64,000 nt of DNA from Mycobacterium parascrofulaceum ATCC BAA-614 (GTDB lineage: Bacteria; Actinomycetota; Actinomycetes; Mycobacteriales; Mycobacteriaceae). The DNA lies in assembly GCF_000164135.1 (NCBI RefSeq), contig NZ_GG770555.1:551297-615296 (forward strand), read 5' to 3'. Positions 17,199-25,440 of this stretch are shown piece after piece. Both the position numbers and the translations under genes were made by a program. The notes beneath the pieces were generated by a model, which saw nothing but the letters and a program-made list of their open reading frames with translations, was not told the DNA's origin and searched no databases. Every line of letters starts with the position of its first letter. Within the stretch, counting starts at the first letter, position 1.

Positions 17199-18032
17199 AT
17201 GGCGACCGCGAAGGGCGTCTTGGATTGGGCCCGCAACAAGGTCGTGTCGTGGGTGCCCAAGGCCGACCTCGACCAGCGGGACCCGGACTACATCCGAGAC
17301 CAGCTCCCGGGCACCTGGCTGCTGGCGTCGTTCTACTTCCGGGCGGACGTGCGGGGCCTGGATCGAATTCCGGCCGACGGGCCGGTGCTGCTGGTCGGCA
17401 ACCACAGCGGCGGCAACGTACCGCCCGACACCTTCGTGTTCACCCTGGCCTTCTGCTCGTATTTCGGGGTCGAACGGCCCTTCTATCAGCTGGCCCACAA
17501 CCTCGTCGTGTCCGCGCCGCCGCTGGGCTGGCTGCGCAAATTCGGCACGGTTGCCGCCAACCCCGAGAACGCCCGGCTCGCACTGGATTCCGGCGCCGCG
17601 CTGCTGGTCTACCCCGGCGGCGACTACGAGGTCTTCCGGCCCTCCTGGGAACGCCACAAGGTCGACTTCGGCGGCCGGATGGGCTACGTGAAGCTGGCCC
17701 GCGAGGCGGGGGTGCCGATCGTCCCCGTCGCCAGCGTCGGCGGGCAGGAAAGCGCGTTGTTCCTCAACCGCGGACAGTGGCTGGCCAGGCTCCTGATGGC
17801 CGACCGGCTGCTCCGGCTCAAAAGCATCCCGATTTCGCTGGCGCTGCCCTGGGGCCTGAACATCAGCGACCTGGCGGGCCACATCCCGTTGCCGACCAAG
17901 ATCGTGATCGAGGTTCAGGACCCGATCGAGGTCGACGGTGACGACCAGGCGGTGCACGACAAGGTGCTGGCCAGCCTGCAGGGCGGCGTCGACCGGTTGG
18001 CCGCCGAACGGCGATTCCCGGTGATCGGCTGA
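17199..18032 (+). CDS. PlsC-type lysophospholipid acyltransferase-like protein
   Basis: This 277-residue protein of the glycerolipid acyltransferase superfamily is probably membrane-associated. The catalytic motif is NHSGGNVPPD (H69, D77), so the His-Asp spacing is longer than the classic HX4D. This variant is also known to me from other mycobacterial proteins of this group such as Rv1920. A second block YPGGDYEVFRP (about 139-149) replaces the FPEG motif. It should transfer an acyl chain to a lysolipid or glycerol backbone. The stop overlaps the next start (TGATG). Confidence 0.8.
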   Translation: MATAKGVLDWARNKVVSWVPKADLDQRDPDYIRDQLPGTWLLASFYFRADVRGLDRIPADGPVLLVGNHSGGNVPPDTFVFTLAFCSYFGVERPFYQLAHNLVVSAPPLGWLRKFGTVAANPENARLALDSGAALLVYPGGDYEVFRPSWERHKVDFGGRMGYVKLAREAGVPIVPVASVGGQESALFLNRGQWLARLLMADRLLRLKSIPISLALPWGLNISDLAGHIPLPTKIVIEVQDPIEVDGDDQAVHDKVLASLQGGVDRLAAERRFPVIG

Positions 18033-18466
18033 TGCGCGTCGAACGCCGTTGCGTCATCAACGCCGACCGTTCCGCGGTGTGGAAAATCGTCAGCGACCCC
18101 GACCGCTACCCGTCGTTCATGACCAGCCTGGAGCGCTGGGAATCTTCGAACGACAAGCCCGCCGGCATCGGTGCGCGCTACACCGTCCACTGGAAGATCG
18201 GCTCCGTACCCGTCGGTGGCCTGATCGAAGTGGTCGAGTTCGACGAGGACCGCGACCTGGCCTGGGTCGGCATCACCGGCGTCACGCTGCGCGGGCGGAT
18301 CCGCTTGCGCGACGCCGGCGACGGGTGCACGAAGGTCACGTTCCGGCTGTCGTATCAGGCGCCGGGCGGGCTCGTCGGATACATCGCCGACCGGATCGCC
18401 GTGCGCCAGGTGGGACGCACCCTCGCCGAAACGTTGAAGCGCCTCCGGAAGCTGGCCGAGTCGTAG
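18032..18466 (+). CDS. SRPBCC (START/polyketide-cyclase-like) protein
   Basis: This 144-residue helix-grip protein for hydrophobic ligands begins with the usual ERRCVINADRSAVWKIVSDPDRYP signature and ends in a long helix (QVGRTLAETLKRLRKL). It is translationally coupled to the acyltransferase gene by TGATG, which suggests the ligand is a lipid made or used by that enzyme. No catalytic residues can be assigned. Confidence 0.82.
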   Translation: MRVERRCVINADRSAVWKIVSDPDRYPSFMTSLERWESSNDKPAGIGARYTVHWKIGSVPVGGLIEVVEFDEDRDLAWVGITGVTLRGRIRLRDAGDGCTKVTFRLSYQAPGGLVGYIADRIAVRQVGRTLAETLKRLRKLAES

Positions 18467-18587
18467 CCGATTACGGGCGCGACAATTTTTCCAAATTCGC
18501 ATGTGATCAACCGCCGGACGGCATAGGCTCCGATCGACGAATCGGGCAACGCCACCAAATCAGATCGGACACGAAAGGGTTTGGAGC

Positions 18588-18728
18588 ATGTTGCCCCGAA
18601 CGACCCTCATCCCCGCCGCCGCAACCGGTTTGGCGGCACCGGCCTGCTCGGGAAATTGGTCGTTCAGCGAGCATCCGCACACCGGCGGCACCTGCCACGG
18701 CCACGGCGGCGTCCAGCGGTACGTGTAG
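18588..18728 (+). CDS. 46-residue secreted peptide with CxGHGGV tail
   Basis: This short gene has ATG at 18588, preceded by TTGGAG six bases upstream. The product has a basic start, a hydrophobic Ala-rich segment (about 5-19) and C20 in APAC, a weak lipobox or signal-peptidase region. The mature part contains GTCHGHGGVQRYV. The Cys-x-His-Gly-Gly-Val ending resembles the C-terminal motif of DUF3761 secreted proteins, here with almost nothing else left. His and Cys residues and its place before a metal exporter suggest envelope metal binding, which is inference. Confidence 0.6.
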   Translation: MLPRTTLIPAAATGLAAPACSGNWSFSEHPHTGGTCHGHGGVQRYV

Positions 18729-18925
18729 CGGTCGGCGACGTCGGCGCTGCGGAAGCGCTGGGATGGTCGAAGACACGAGGGGTGACCATCCGAGTGGCCC
18801 GGGCGCCGACATCGCCGGATCCGATACAGCCCCGCCCCGACGCCCCTCGTTAGGCCACGGCGATGCCAGCCACAGAACCTGCGTAGCCCGTTCAGTCGTT
18901 CACTTCATGATGGCCCGCGGGCCGT

Positions 18926-18951
18926 TGCATATATGGCGATGCGCGCATATG
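18926..18951 (+). promoter_or_regulatory. Putative metal-regulated promoter of the CDF gene
   Basis: An AT-rich patch in an otherwise GC-rich 279-bp gap contains TGCATATA (18926-18933), CATATATG (18929-18936) and CATATG (18946-18951). TGCATATA is also present in the operator of the P-type ATPase (21005-21012). This suggests that the ArsR protein at 20573-20944 controls both exporters. The CDF start lies 56 bp downstream. Nothing else was seen in 18729-19007. Confidence 0.45.
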
Positions 18952-19007
18952 TTTGACGGCGTGCAACGCGACAGCCGTCAGATGGACCGGACAGCAAGGG
19001 CCTCTCA

Positions 19008-19967
19008 GTGAGTGGCGGTCACGACCACACCCACGGGCAGGCCTCCGCCGATGCCGACCGGCGGTGGCTAGCCGGAGCCTTGATCGTGATTGTCGCATTC
19101 ATGGCGGGTGAGGTTACGGCCGGAATCGTCGCCGGATCATTGGCCTTGATTTCCGATGCGGCTCATATGCTCACCGACGCGGCATCAATTGCTCTGGCGT
19201 TGTGGGCGATTCGCCTCGCGGCCCGGCCGGCTGGCGGTCGTATGACCTACGGATGGAAGCGCGTCGAAGTTCTTTCGGCGCAAGCCAACGGCGTCACGTT
19301 GCTGGTGCTGGCCGGGTGGCTGGCATATGAGGCGATAAGGCGGCTGGTCCACCCACCCGCCGTGACGGGCCCGCTGGTCCTGATCACCGCGCTCGTGGGT
19401 GTTGTCATCAATGTGGCTGCGACTTGGATGATCAGCCGGGCCAACCGATCGAGCCTGAACGTTCAAGGCGCGTTTCAGCACATACTCAACGACTTGTTCG
19501 CCTTCATCGCCACCGCGGTCGCCGGGCTCGTCATCATCCTCACGGGGTTTGCGCGCGCGGATGGGATCGCGACATTGATCGTGGTGGCGCTCATGGCCAA
19601 AGCCGGCTTCGAGTTGGTGCGCGCCGCCAATCGCATTTTCTTGGAGGCCGCTCCCCAAGACATCGATCCCGACGCGATCGGGCGCGCAATGGCGGACCAT
19701 GACGCGGTCGTCGAGGTCCACGATCTGCATATCTGGGAGATCACGTCCGGCTCGCCCGCATTGTCGGCACACGTGATCGTCGCCTCCGACCGCAACTACC
19801 ACGCGACACGCGCCGAGTTGGCGCAGTTGTTGGCCGAAGAACACGGAATCGTGCACAGCACACTGCAACTTGACTACTTCAACGACTCCGCAGGATGTGA
19901 GCAGGGTACGGCGAGCGCTTCCGCGGTCTGCGAAGACCCGCACGGCCCAACGCACCGCTCCTCCTAG
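19008..19967 (+). CDS. Cation diffusion facilitator (CzcD/ZitB-like)
   Basis: This 319-residue six-helix inner-membrane exporter of Zn2+, Co2+ or Cd2+ in exchange for protons has a His-rich N-terminus (GGHDHTHG). The transport site residues are visible: H53 and D57 in SDAAHMLTD of TM2, and H158 and D162 in HILND of TM5. The cytosolic C-terminal domain (about 215-290) has VHDLHIWEI. The tail carries two extra cysteines and histidines (CEQG to CEDPHG). The GTG at 19008 follows AAGG. It is the first transporter of the metal block. Confidence 0.93.
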   Translation: MSGGHDHTHGQASADADRRWLAGALIVIVAFMAGEVTAGIVAGSLALISDAAHMLTDAASIALALWAIRLAARPAGGRMTYGWKRVEVLSAQANGVTLLVLAGWLAYEAIRRLVHPPAVTGPLVLITALVGVVINVAATWMISRANRSSLNVQGAFQHILNDLFAFIATAVAGLVIILTGFARADGIATLIVVALMAKAGFELVRAANRIFLEAAPQDIDPDAIGRAMADHDAVVEVHDLHIWEITSGSPALSAHVIVASDRNYHATRAELAQLLAEEHGIVHSTLQLDYFNDSAGCEQGTASASAVCEDPHGPTHRSS

Positions 19968-20104
19968 CGGGTGAGCGTCGACCTCAGTCGTCATCGAGGC
20001 GAACCCGTCGGGGCAACGCGCAAGCGTAGCTAGGTGCGGCCATGTTGAGACTGCTCCAGTGAAGAGCCATCTCAGCGACGGCGCACGTAAGTCTTTGCTG
20101 CGCC

Positions 20105-20413
20105 GTGATGGCCAAAGGGTTTCATCCGCAACACTCACCGCTGGGCATCACCTGGACAGCGATCACTGCGGCGGCAATGTTCGCGCTGGCGGCCGGAAAG
20201 GCCCGAACCGGCGCCGCCCTGGGCAACCCGGTCCTCGCCACGGGAGGCCGGGTCACGATCGACGGCCTACTTTCGACTGCGGTCCTGCTCGGGCTGCTGC
20301 TCAACACCCTCGCGGGCTGGTGGTGGGCCGATCCGCTCGCCGGGTATGTCCTTGTGCTCTACGCGCTGCGCGAGGTCAAAGAGACTTTGTTCGCCCACAG
20401 TTCTGATCCGTAG
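20105..20413 (+). pseudogene. Truncated cation transporter remnant
   Basis: This frame of 102 residues corresponds only to the C-terminal half of a small cation-transporter family (about 200 residues). It retains SPLGITWTAITAAAMFALA, GKARTGAALGNPV and GLLLNTLAGWWWADPLAGYV. The first three helices with their metal-binding residues are absent, and only 137 bp separate it from the CDF stop, too little to encode them. It is probably an inactive fragment left by a deletion next to the intact exporter. A short functional protein cannot be excluded. The stretch 20414-20572 shows nothing. Confidence 0.65.
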
Positions 20414-20572
20414 AGGCTGCGCGCGCTTCCGGGCGTGTCCGGCATTCTCGAGATCGTCGCGTTCGAAATCTGCGGACCGCGTGGGAACGCTTGCGCCCCA
20501 GGCGAACTGCGGGTTCGATGTCGAGTTCTGCGCCGTGTACGGCCCCGGCGGCCCGGACGACAGGGCCCCCGG

Positions 20573-20944
20573 TCAGGACCCCGTGCCAGGCGCGGCGGCA
20601 GTGCCGACGGCGTCGGTGTCGACGGCGTCGGTGCCGAACAGCGCCTGACCAAGCACGCGCAACACGTCCTGGTCGGCCGGCGAGTAGTAGACGAACGTTC
20701 CCTCGCGGCGGCCTTTCACCAGGCCGGCCAGGCGCAACTTGGCCAAATGCTGGCTGACCACCGCTGGTGCCACATCGGCCAGCTCGGCCAGGCACGCCAC
20801 CGAGGACTCACCCTGCGACAACGCCCACAACACCTTGATGCGGGTCGGGTCGCTCAGCATCCGAAACGACTCGGTGGCACGGCCAACCTGCTCCTCAGTC
20901 GGCATGGTGAACCCGGCGATCGATGTGTGCACAGCGTCAAGCAT
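20573..20944 (-). CDS. ArsR/SmtB-family metal-sensing repressor
   Basis: This 123-residue winged-helix repressor has core motifs ESFRMLSDPTRIKVLWAL, ELADVAPAVVSQHLAKLR (recognition helix) and GRREGTFVYYSP (wing). The sequence is closest in style to KmtR-like mycobacterial sensors of Ni/Co. His, Asp and Cys residues near the N-terminus (AVHTSIAG) and in the tail could bind metal. ATG at 20944 was chosen; an ATG at 20905 would remove the N-terminal His. It diverges from the P1B4 ATPase and should bind the inverted repeat at 20992-21011, releasing it on metal binding. Confidence 0.9.
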   Translation of the reverse strand: MLDAVHTSIAGFTMPTEEQVGRATESFRMLSDPTRIKVLWALSQGESSVACLAELADVAPAVVSQHLAKLRLAGLVKGRREGTFVYYSPADQDVLRVLGQALFGTDAVDTDAVGTAAAPGTGS

Positions 20945-20991
20945 AACGCTGACCTGTGTGATCACCGATTCATCTGCACATGCATTTGCGA

Positions 20992-21014
20992 ATACGCATG
21001 ACCATGCATATAAG
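20992..21014 (+). promoter_or_regulatory. ArsR operator and leaderless promoter of the P1B4 ATPase
   Basis: The inverted repeat ATACGCAT-GACC-ATGCATAT (20992-21011) has 8-bp arms with one mismatch. It overlaps a -10 hexamer TATAAG (21009-21014), which ends eight bases before the GTG start of the ATPase at 21023. The message therefore probably begins at or next to the start codon. A second ATGCAT occurs at 20980-20985. Repressor bound here would cover the -10 element directly. Confidence 0.7.
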
Positions 21015-21022
21015 CTGGTCGC

Positions 21023-22999
21023 GTGACTTCTGGCACGCCGACCGCTGCTACTTCCGAATTCGACGCTGACGAGCGCATCCGCTCGTGGCGAGCCCCGAGG
21101 TCGAGCGCGTGGACCCCTCCGGAGGTCCGGTGGGCGCTGATCGCGACGGGATTGTTCGGGTTCGGCCTGATCGTGCAACTGGCCGGGGGACCCGCGTGGT
21201 TGTACTGGACGCTCTACCTGGCCTGCTACGCCGCCGGCGGGTGGGAGCCGGGGCTCGCGGGGCTGCAGGCGCTGCGGGGCAAGACCCTGGACGTCGACTT
21301 GCTGATGGTCGCCGCGGCCATCGGTGCCGCGGCGATCGGCCAGGTTTTCGACGGAGCGCTGCTGATCGTCATCTTCGCCACCTCCGGTGCGCTGGAGGCG
21401 GTGGCAACCAAGCGCACGGAGGATTCCGTGCGCGGACTGCTGGACCTCGCGCCGGACACCGCCACGCGCATCACGCCTGCAGGGGCCGACGAAGTCGTCG
21501 CCACCGCGATCCTCGACGTCGGCGACGTGCTGCTGATCCGTCCCGGGGAACGGGTCGGCGGCGACGGCGTCGTCATCGACGGCGCCAGCGAGGTGGACCA
21601 GGCCACCATCACCGGAGAGCCTCTGCCGGTCGACAAGACCACCGGCGACGAAGTGTTCGCCGGGACGCTCAACGGCACCGGCACACTTCGGGTGCGGGTG
21701 ACCCGGCCGGCCGCCGAGACCGTCATCGCGCGAATCGTTGCGATGGTCGCCGAGGCGAGCGCCAGCAAGGCTCGGATGCAGTTGTTCATCGAGAAAGTCG
21801 AACAGCGCTACTCGGTGGGCATGGTGGGCGCGACCATCGCCTTGTTCGTGATTCCGTTGTGGTTGGGCGCCGACCTGCAGTCGGCGCTGCTGAGGGCGAT
21901 GACGTTCATGATCGTCGCCTCGCCATGCGCATTGGTCCTTTCGACCATGCCGCCGCTCTTGGCGGCGATCGCCAACGCCGGCCGCCACGGGGTGCTGGTC
22001 AAATCGGCTGTCGTGCTCGAAAAGCTCGCCACCGTAACCCAAGTCGCACTCGACAAGACCGGAACGCTGACCGAAGGGGCGCCGCGGCTCACCGGCGTAC
22101 ACGTGCTGCCGCAGGCGAAGTGGACGGATAAGGAGCTGCTGTCGTTGGCGGCCGCCGCGGAGCACCCCTCCGAGCATCCGTTGGCACGTGCCATCGTCGC
22201 CGCGGCCCTCGACGAGAATCTATCGCTGCGGTCGGCGACCGGTTTCACGTCGACACCCGGACGCGGTGTCCGCGCCCACGTCGGTGCCGACATCGTCGAG
22301 GTCGGCAGTCCCACCCTGCTCGACCGCCACGACCATCCCGCCCGGACAACCGTCAGCGAGCTGGAACACACCGGGCAGACGGCCATCGTCGTGCGCGTCA
22401 ACGGCACTCCCGCGGGGGTGCTCGGCCTGGCGGACCGCCCCCGCGGCGAAGCCGCCCACGCGGCCGCGCACGTTGCCACGCTCACCGGCGCCGAGCCCGT
22501 CCTGCTGACGGGGGACAACCCGCGCGCCGCGGCGCGACTCGCCAGCGAGCTGGGTATCTCCGACGTCCGGGCCGAGCTGCTTCCCGAGGACAAGGTCATC
22601 GCGGTCCGAGCGTTGGAAGCCGACGGCGCCAGAGTGCTGCTCGTCGGCGACGGGGTGAATGACGCTCCGGCCATGGCCGTGGCCCACGTCGGCATAGCCA
22701 TGGGCCGGTCCGGATCCGACCTCACCCTGGAAACCGCCGACGCCGTCATCACCCGTGACGACCTGGCGACCGTGCCGGCTGTCATCGCTCTCGCGCGCCG
22801 CGCCCGCCGCGTGGTCGCGGCCAACCTCACCATCGCCGCGACCTTCATCGCCGTACTCGTCACCTGGGACTTGCTCGGGCACCTGCCACTGCCACTCGGC
22901 GTCGCCGGCCACGAGGGCTCCACCGTACTGGTGGGCCTCAACGGACTGCGCCTGCTGCGCAACGGCGCCTGGCCCACGCCGAGTCACTCACGCCTCTAG
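21023..22999 (+). CDS. P1B4-type metal-exporting ATPase (CtpD/CtpJ-like)
   Basis: This 658-residue inner-membrane pump lacks an N-terminal metal-binding domain. The phosphatase motif TGE is at 197-199, the transport motif SPC at 300-302 in TM4, and phosphorylation site D344 in DKTGT. The ATP-binding HP motif is in SEHPLA, and GDGVNDAP lies in the hinge. The C-terminal HEGSTVLVGLNGLRLL is the P1B4 signature, shared with CtpD and CtpJ. These export Co2+ and possibly Fe2+ or Ni2+. It is a single-gene unit controlled by the divergent ArsR protein. Confidence 0.94.
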   Translation: MTSGTPTAATSEFDADERIRSWRAPRSSAWTPPEVRWALIATGLFGFGLIVQLAGGPAWLYWTLYLACYAAGGWEPGLAGLQALRGKTLDVDLLMVAAAIGAAAIGQVFDGALLIVIFATSGALEAVATKRTEDSVRGLLDLAPDTATRITPAGADEVVATAILDVGDVLLIRPGERVGGDGVVIDGASEVDQATITGEPLPVDKTTGDEVFAGTLNGTGTLRVRVTRPAAETVIARIVAMVAEASASKARMQLFIEKVEQRYSVGMVGATIALFVIPLWLGADLQSALLRAMTFMIVASPCALVLSTMPPLLAAIANAGRHGVLVKSAVVLEKLATVTQVALDKTGTLTEGAPRLTGVHVLPQAKWTDKELLSLAAAAEHPSEHPLARAIVAAALDENLSLRSATGFTSTPGRGVRAHVGADIVEVGSPTLLDRHDHPARTTVSELEHTGQTAIVVRVNGTPAGVLGLADRPRGEAAHAAAHVATLTGAEPVLLTGDNPRAAARLASELGISDVRAELLPEDKVIAVRALEADGARVLLVGDGVNDAPAMAVAHVGIAMGRSGSDLTLETADAVITRDDLATVPAVIALARRARRVVAANLTIAATFIAVLVTWDLLGHLPLPLGVAGHEGSTVLVGLNGLRLLRNGAWPTPSHSRL

Positions 23000-23094
23000 A
23001 AGAACGAGCAGCGCCGGTTGGCCCGGTGTAGGAGGCGATGGAAAGCAGACGAAAGTGCCGTTTGGTCCTGACCCGCCCCGCGACCGGCGGTTGG

Positions 23095-23565
23095 TCAGAC
23101 CAATGCGGAAGCGTCGAAAACCCAACTGGTGTCGGCCGTCGCGAGGTTCTCGAAGTGGTTCGGGGGAGCGAAGGCCACCAACGAGTTCATGTCCCAATAG
23201 TCTTTCCAGACCGTGATCTTCGGTTCGGCCCCCTGCAAGGCGACCTTGTGGACGGTCACGAATCTCAGCACGCCTTGCTCGCCCGTCGCGAACGTCCAGG
23301 TCTCGGAGTGCTCGTACAGCACGTCGGAACCGTTGGACACCAGCACGCCGTCGTGGTTCTCGTAGCCGGCCAGCGGCTCGAGGCCCATCTTCAGCCGCTT
23401 GACGATGTCTTCGGGTCCGCGTGCCGATAGCGCCGGCACCGGCATGTCGACATAGAGGCAGTCATCGGACAGGAAGGTCTTGACCGCCTCCCAGTCCCGC
23501 CGCGAGAGCGCCTGCCACAGCCCGAGGACCACATCGTCGACCGAGATCATAGAAGCGTCTGTCAT
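23095..23565 (-). CDS. SnoaL/limonene-epoxide-hydrolase-like protein
   Basis: This 156-residue protein has an NTF2-like cone-shaped fold. The N-terminal helix carries VLGLWQALSRRDWEAVKTFLSDD and later strands carry YVDMPVPALSARGPEDIVKRL and KITVWKDYWDMN. Asp residues in the KDYWDM segment resemble the Asp-Arg-Asp site of limonene-1,2-epoxide hydrolases, so an epoxide hydrolase or cyclase is possible. The ATG at 23565 was used. It lies between the metal block and cyp140, and faces the ATPase convergently with no visible hairpin in the 95-bp gap. Confidence 0.75.
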   Translation of the reverse strand: MTDASMISVDDVVLGLWQALSRRDWEAVKTFLSDDCLYVDMPVPALSARGPEDIVKRLKMGLEPLAGYENHDGVLVSNGSDVLYEHSETWTFATGEQGVLRFVTVHKVALQGAEPKITVWKDYWDMNSLVAFAPPNHFENLATADTSWVFDASALV

Positions 23566-23612
23566 AGCGCAAATAAACTCGGTTCCCGGACCGGTGTCAA
23601 CACCGCGCGCCC

Positions 23613-24956
23613 CTAGCCGTCGACGCGCGCCATCGACCGCGCCGGCCCCAGCGCTACCGGCAGCGACGACCAGCCCCGCAGCACGCGCGTGTCACGCCTG
23701 CTGCCCGCGCCCGCCGCGCGCACCTCGGGGAAGCGGTCGAAGAACGTGCGGAGCCCGACCTCGCCCTCGGCGCGCGCCAGCGCGGCGCCCAGGCAGAAGT
23801 GCCGGCCCCCGGAAAACGCGAGATGCCTTCCCGCGTTGGCCCGTTCGATGTCGAAGCGGTGCGGTTCGGCGAACACGGACGGGTCGCGGTTGGCGGCGGC
23901 CAGATAGACCAGCACCAGGTCGCCGCGTCGAATGTGCTTGCCGCCCAGTTCAACATCCTTGAGTGCGACCCGCGCGGTGAGCTGCACCGGCGACTCCAGC
24001 CGCAATATCTCCTCGACCGCGTTGGGCCATAATTCGGGCCGCCGGCGCAGGGTGTCGAGGCGGTCGGGAGCGTCCAGCAACATGCGAATCCCGTTGCCCA
24101 GCAGGTTCACCGTGGTCTCGAAACCGGCCGCCAATACCAGCCCGGCGATCGCTTTCAGCTCGTTTTCATCCAAATGCGTCTCTGCGGAACCGCTTTCGGC
24201 GATCTCGATCAGCTGGCTCATCACGTTGTCACTCGGGGCACTCCGCAGCCGGCCCAGATGCCCGTCGAGCCAGGAGCTGAAGCCGGCGAGCCCCCGCTGC
24301 ACCGTGCGGTACTGCTGCCACGTCAGTCCGATGTCCAGGCTCGGCGCGGCGAGTTCACCGAACTCCAGGACGCGCCGCCGGTCCCGCTCGGGAACGCCGA
24401 GGATGTCGCTGATGATCGCGACCGGCAGCTGCGAGCAATAGCGGCCGACGACGTCGACGACCCGGGAGGCGCCGGATTCGGCGGCCAGCTGATCCAACAG
24501 GGCGGCGGCGGTCTGCTCCACCCGGTCCCGCAACGCGGCGACAGCCCGCGGGGTGAACACGGCCGACACCGTCTTGCGGTACCGGGTGTGGTCGGGCGGC
24601 TCGACCGCGAGCAGCGACGGCGCGCGCAGCGGATGCAGCAGATCGTCGCGGGTGTGGCGTTCGAGCCATTTCAACGGCCCGGGCAGGTTCGCCCCGAACA
24701 CCAGCACGCGGAAATCGTCGGAACGCAGTAGCTCGTGGGCGAGCGCATGGTCGGCGGTCAGATAGCTGACGCGCCCCTTGACCAGCGGCCCCGCGGCCCG
24801 CAGTTCGTCGTAGAAGGGGACCGGATTGGCGGCCACCGTCGGATCGGCGATCAACCTGGCGTGCAAGTCGCCCCGCCGCACCCCGAGCGTGGCGACGCCC
24901 CGGATGAAGCCGTGCATCGCCAACCAGTGCAGCCGTTCCTTCACCCGTCCCTCCAT
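23613..24956 (-). CDS. cyp140: Cytochrome P450 CYP140 family
   Basis: This 447-residue haem monooxygenase has I-helix AGFETT (oxygen activation), K-helix EEILRL with the ExxR motif, and the haem loop FSGGRHFCLGAALARAE with thiolate ligand C388. Length and place next to the lppE-rpfC-fbpB cluster match Rv1880c (CYP140A1, 438 aa). The substrate is unknown, and ferredoxin and reductase genes are not adjacent. It is followed on the same strand by the SnoaL-like gene at 48 bp, which may be co-transcribed. Confidence 0.92.
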   Translation of the reverse strand: MEGRVKERLHWLAMHGFIRGVATLGVRRGDLHARLIADPTVAANPVPFYDELRAAGPLVKGRVSYLTADHALAHELLRSDDFRVLVFGANLPGPLKWLERHTRDDLLHPLRAPSLLAVEPPDHTRYRKTVSAVFTPRAVAALRDRVEQTAAALLDQLAAESGASRVVDVVGRYCSQLPVAIISDILGVPERDRRRVLEFGELAAPSLDIGLTWQQYRTVQRGLAGFSSWLDGHLGRLRSAPSDNVMSQLIEIAESGSAETHLDENELKAIAGLVLAAGFETTVNLLGNGIRMLLDAPDRLDTLRRRPELWPNAVEEILRLESPVQLTARVALKDVELGGKHIRRGDLVLVYLAAANRDPSVFAEPHRFDIERANAGRHLAFSGGRHFCLGAALARAEGEVGLRTFFDRFPEVRAAGAGSRRDTRVLRGWSSLPVALGPARSMARVDG

Positions 24957-24997
24957 CGGTCGATGTCACCGAGCCTAGGCCCGCGCCCCGGATGGGG

Positions 24998-25414
24998 TCA
25001 GCACTCGGCGACGATCTTGAACTCCGTGGTCACCACTTTGTCGGGGTTGCTGCTGTTGATGCCGTACGCGCTGCCGGTGATGGTGTAGGCGTCGTTGGTG
25101 ACGTCGGCGTGCGCGTCACCGACCCCGCCCTCCCAGAAGCTGCCGGTGAACCCGTCGATGTTGCGGATCTTCACCCACTGCGGCATCGCCCGGTAGCCAC
25201 TGGTCAACACCACTGCCTCGACGCTGCCGTCGTGGTCCTTGATGTCGATGGTGCGGTACTGCTGGTTTTGGCTGCACGCCGGAGGGCGGGTGGTGTGCGT
25301 GGCTCCATCGATCGTCAGGTGGGCCGCTTTCCGCGGCGTGGTCTGGGCCTGGCCACAGCCCGCGACGCCGACGGCGATCAGCAGGCAAACCACCGCGATT
25401 GACCGGTTTCGCAC
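24998..25414 (-). CDS. lppE: LppE-type lipoprotein (19-kDa antigen LpqH-like)
   Basis: This 138-residue lipoprotein has its lipobox GVAGC at residues 16-20, so the mature protein is anchored through C20. The body carries LTIDGATHTTRPPACSQNQQY and ends in VAEC, which gives the two cysteines typical of the LpqH family. The GTG at 25414 follows an excellent GGAGGTG site, and an upstream in-frame ATG is not needed. It matches Rv1881c by position. Surface-exposed lipoproteins of this family are TLR2 ligands, but no enzymatic role is known. Confidence 0.9.
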   Translation of the reverse strand: MRNRSIAVVCLLIAVGVAGCGQAQTTPRKAAHLTIDGATHTTRPPACSQNQQYRTIDIKDHDGSVEAVVLTSGYRAMPQWVKIRNIDGFTGSFWEGGVGDAHADVTNDAYTITGSAYGINSSNPDKVVTTEFKIVAEC

Positions 25415-25440
25415 CGGTTCACCTCCTTCTGTTGCTTTCT

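Noticed and set aside
18729..18853. Short frames following the 46-residue peptide gene
   Set aside because: They are frame shadows without ribosome-binding sites.
20414..20572. Stretch between the transporter remnant and the ArsR gene
   Set aside because: I looked for the missing transporter N-terminus and for a second small gene and found neither.
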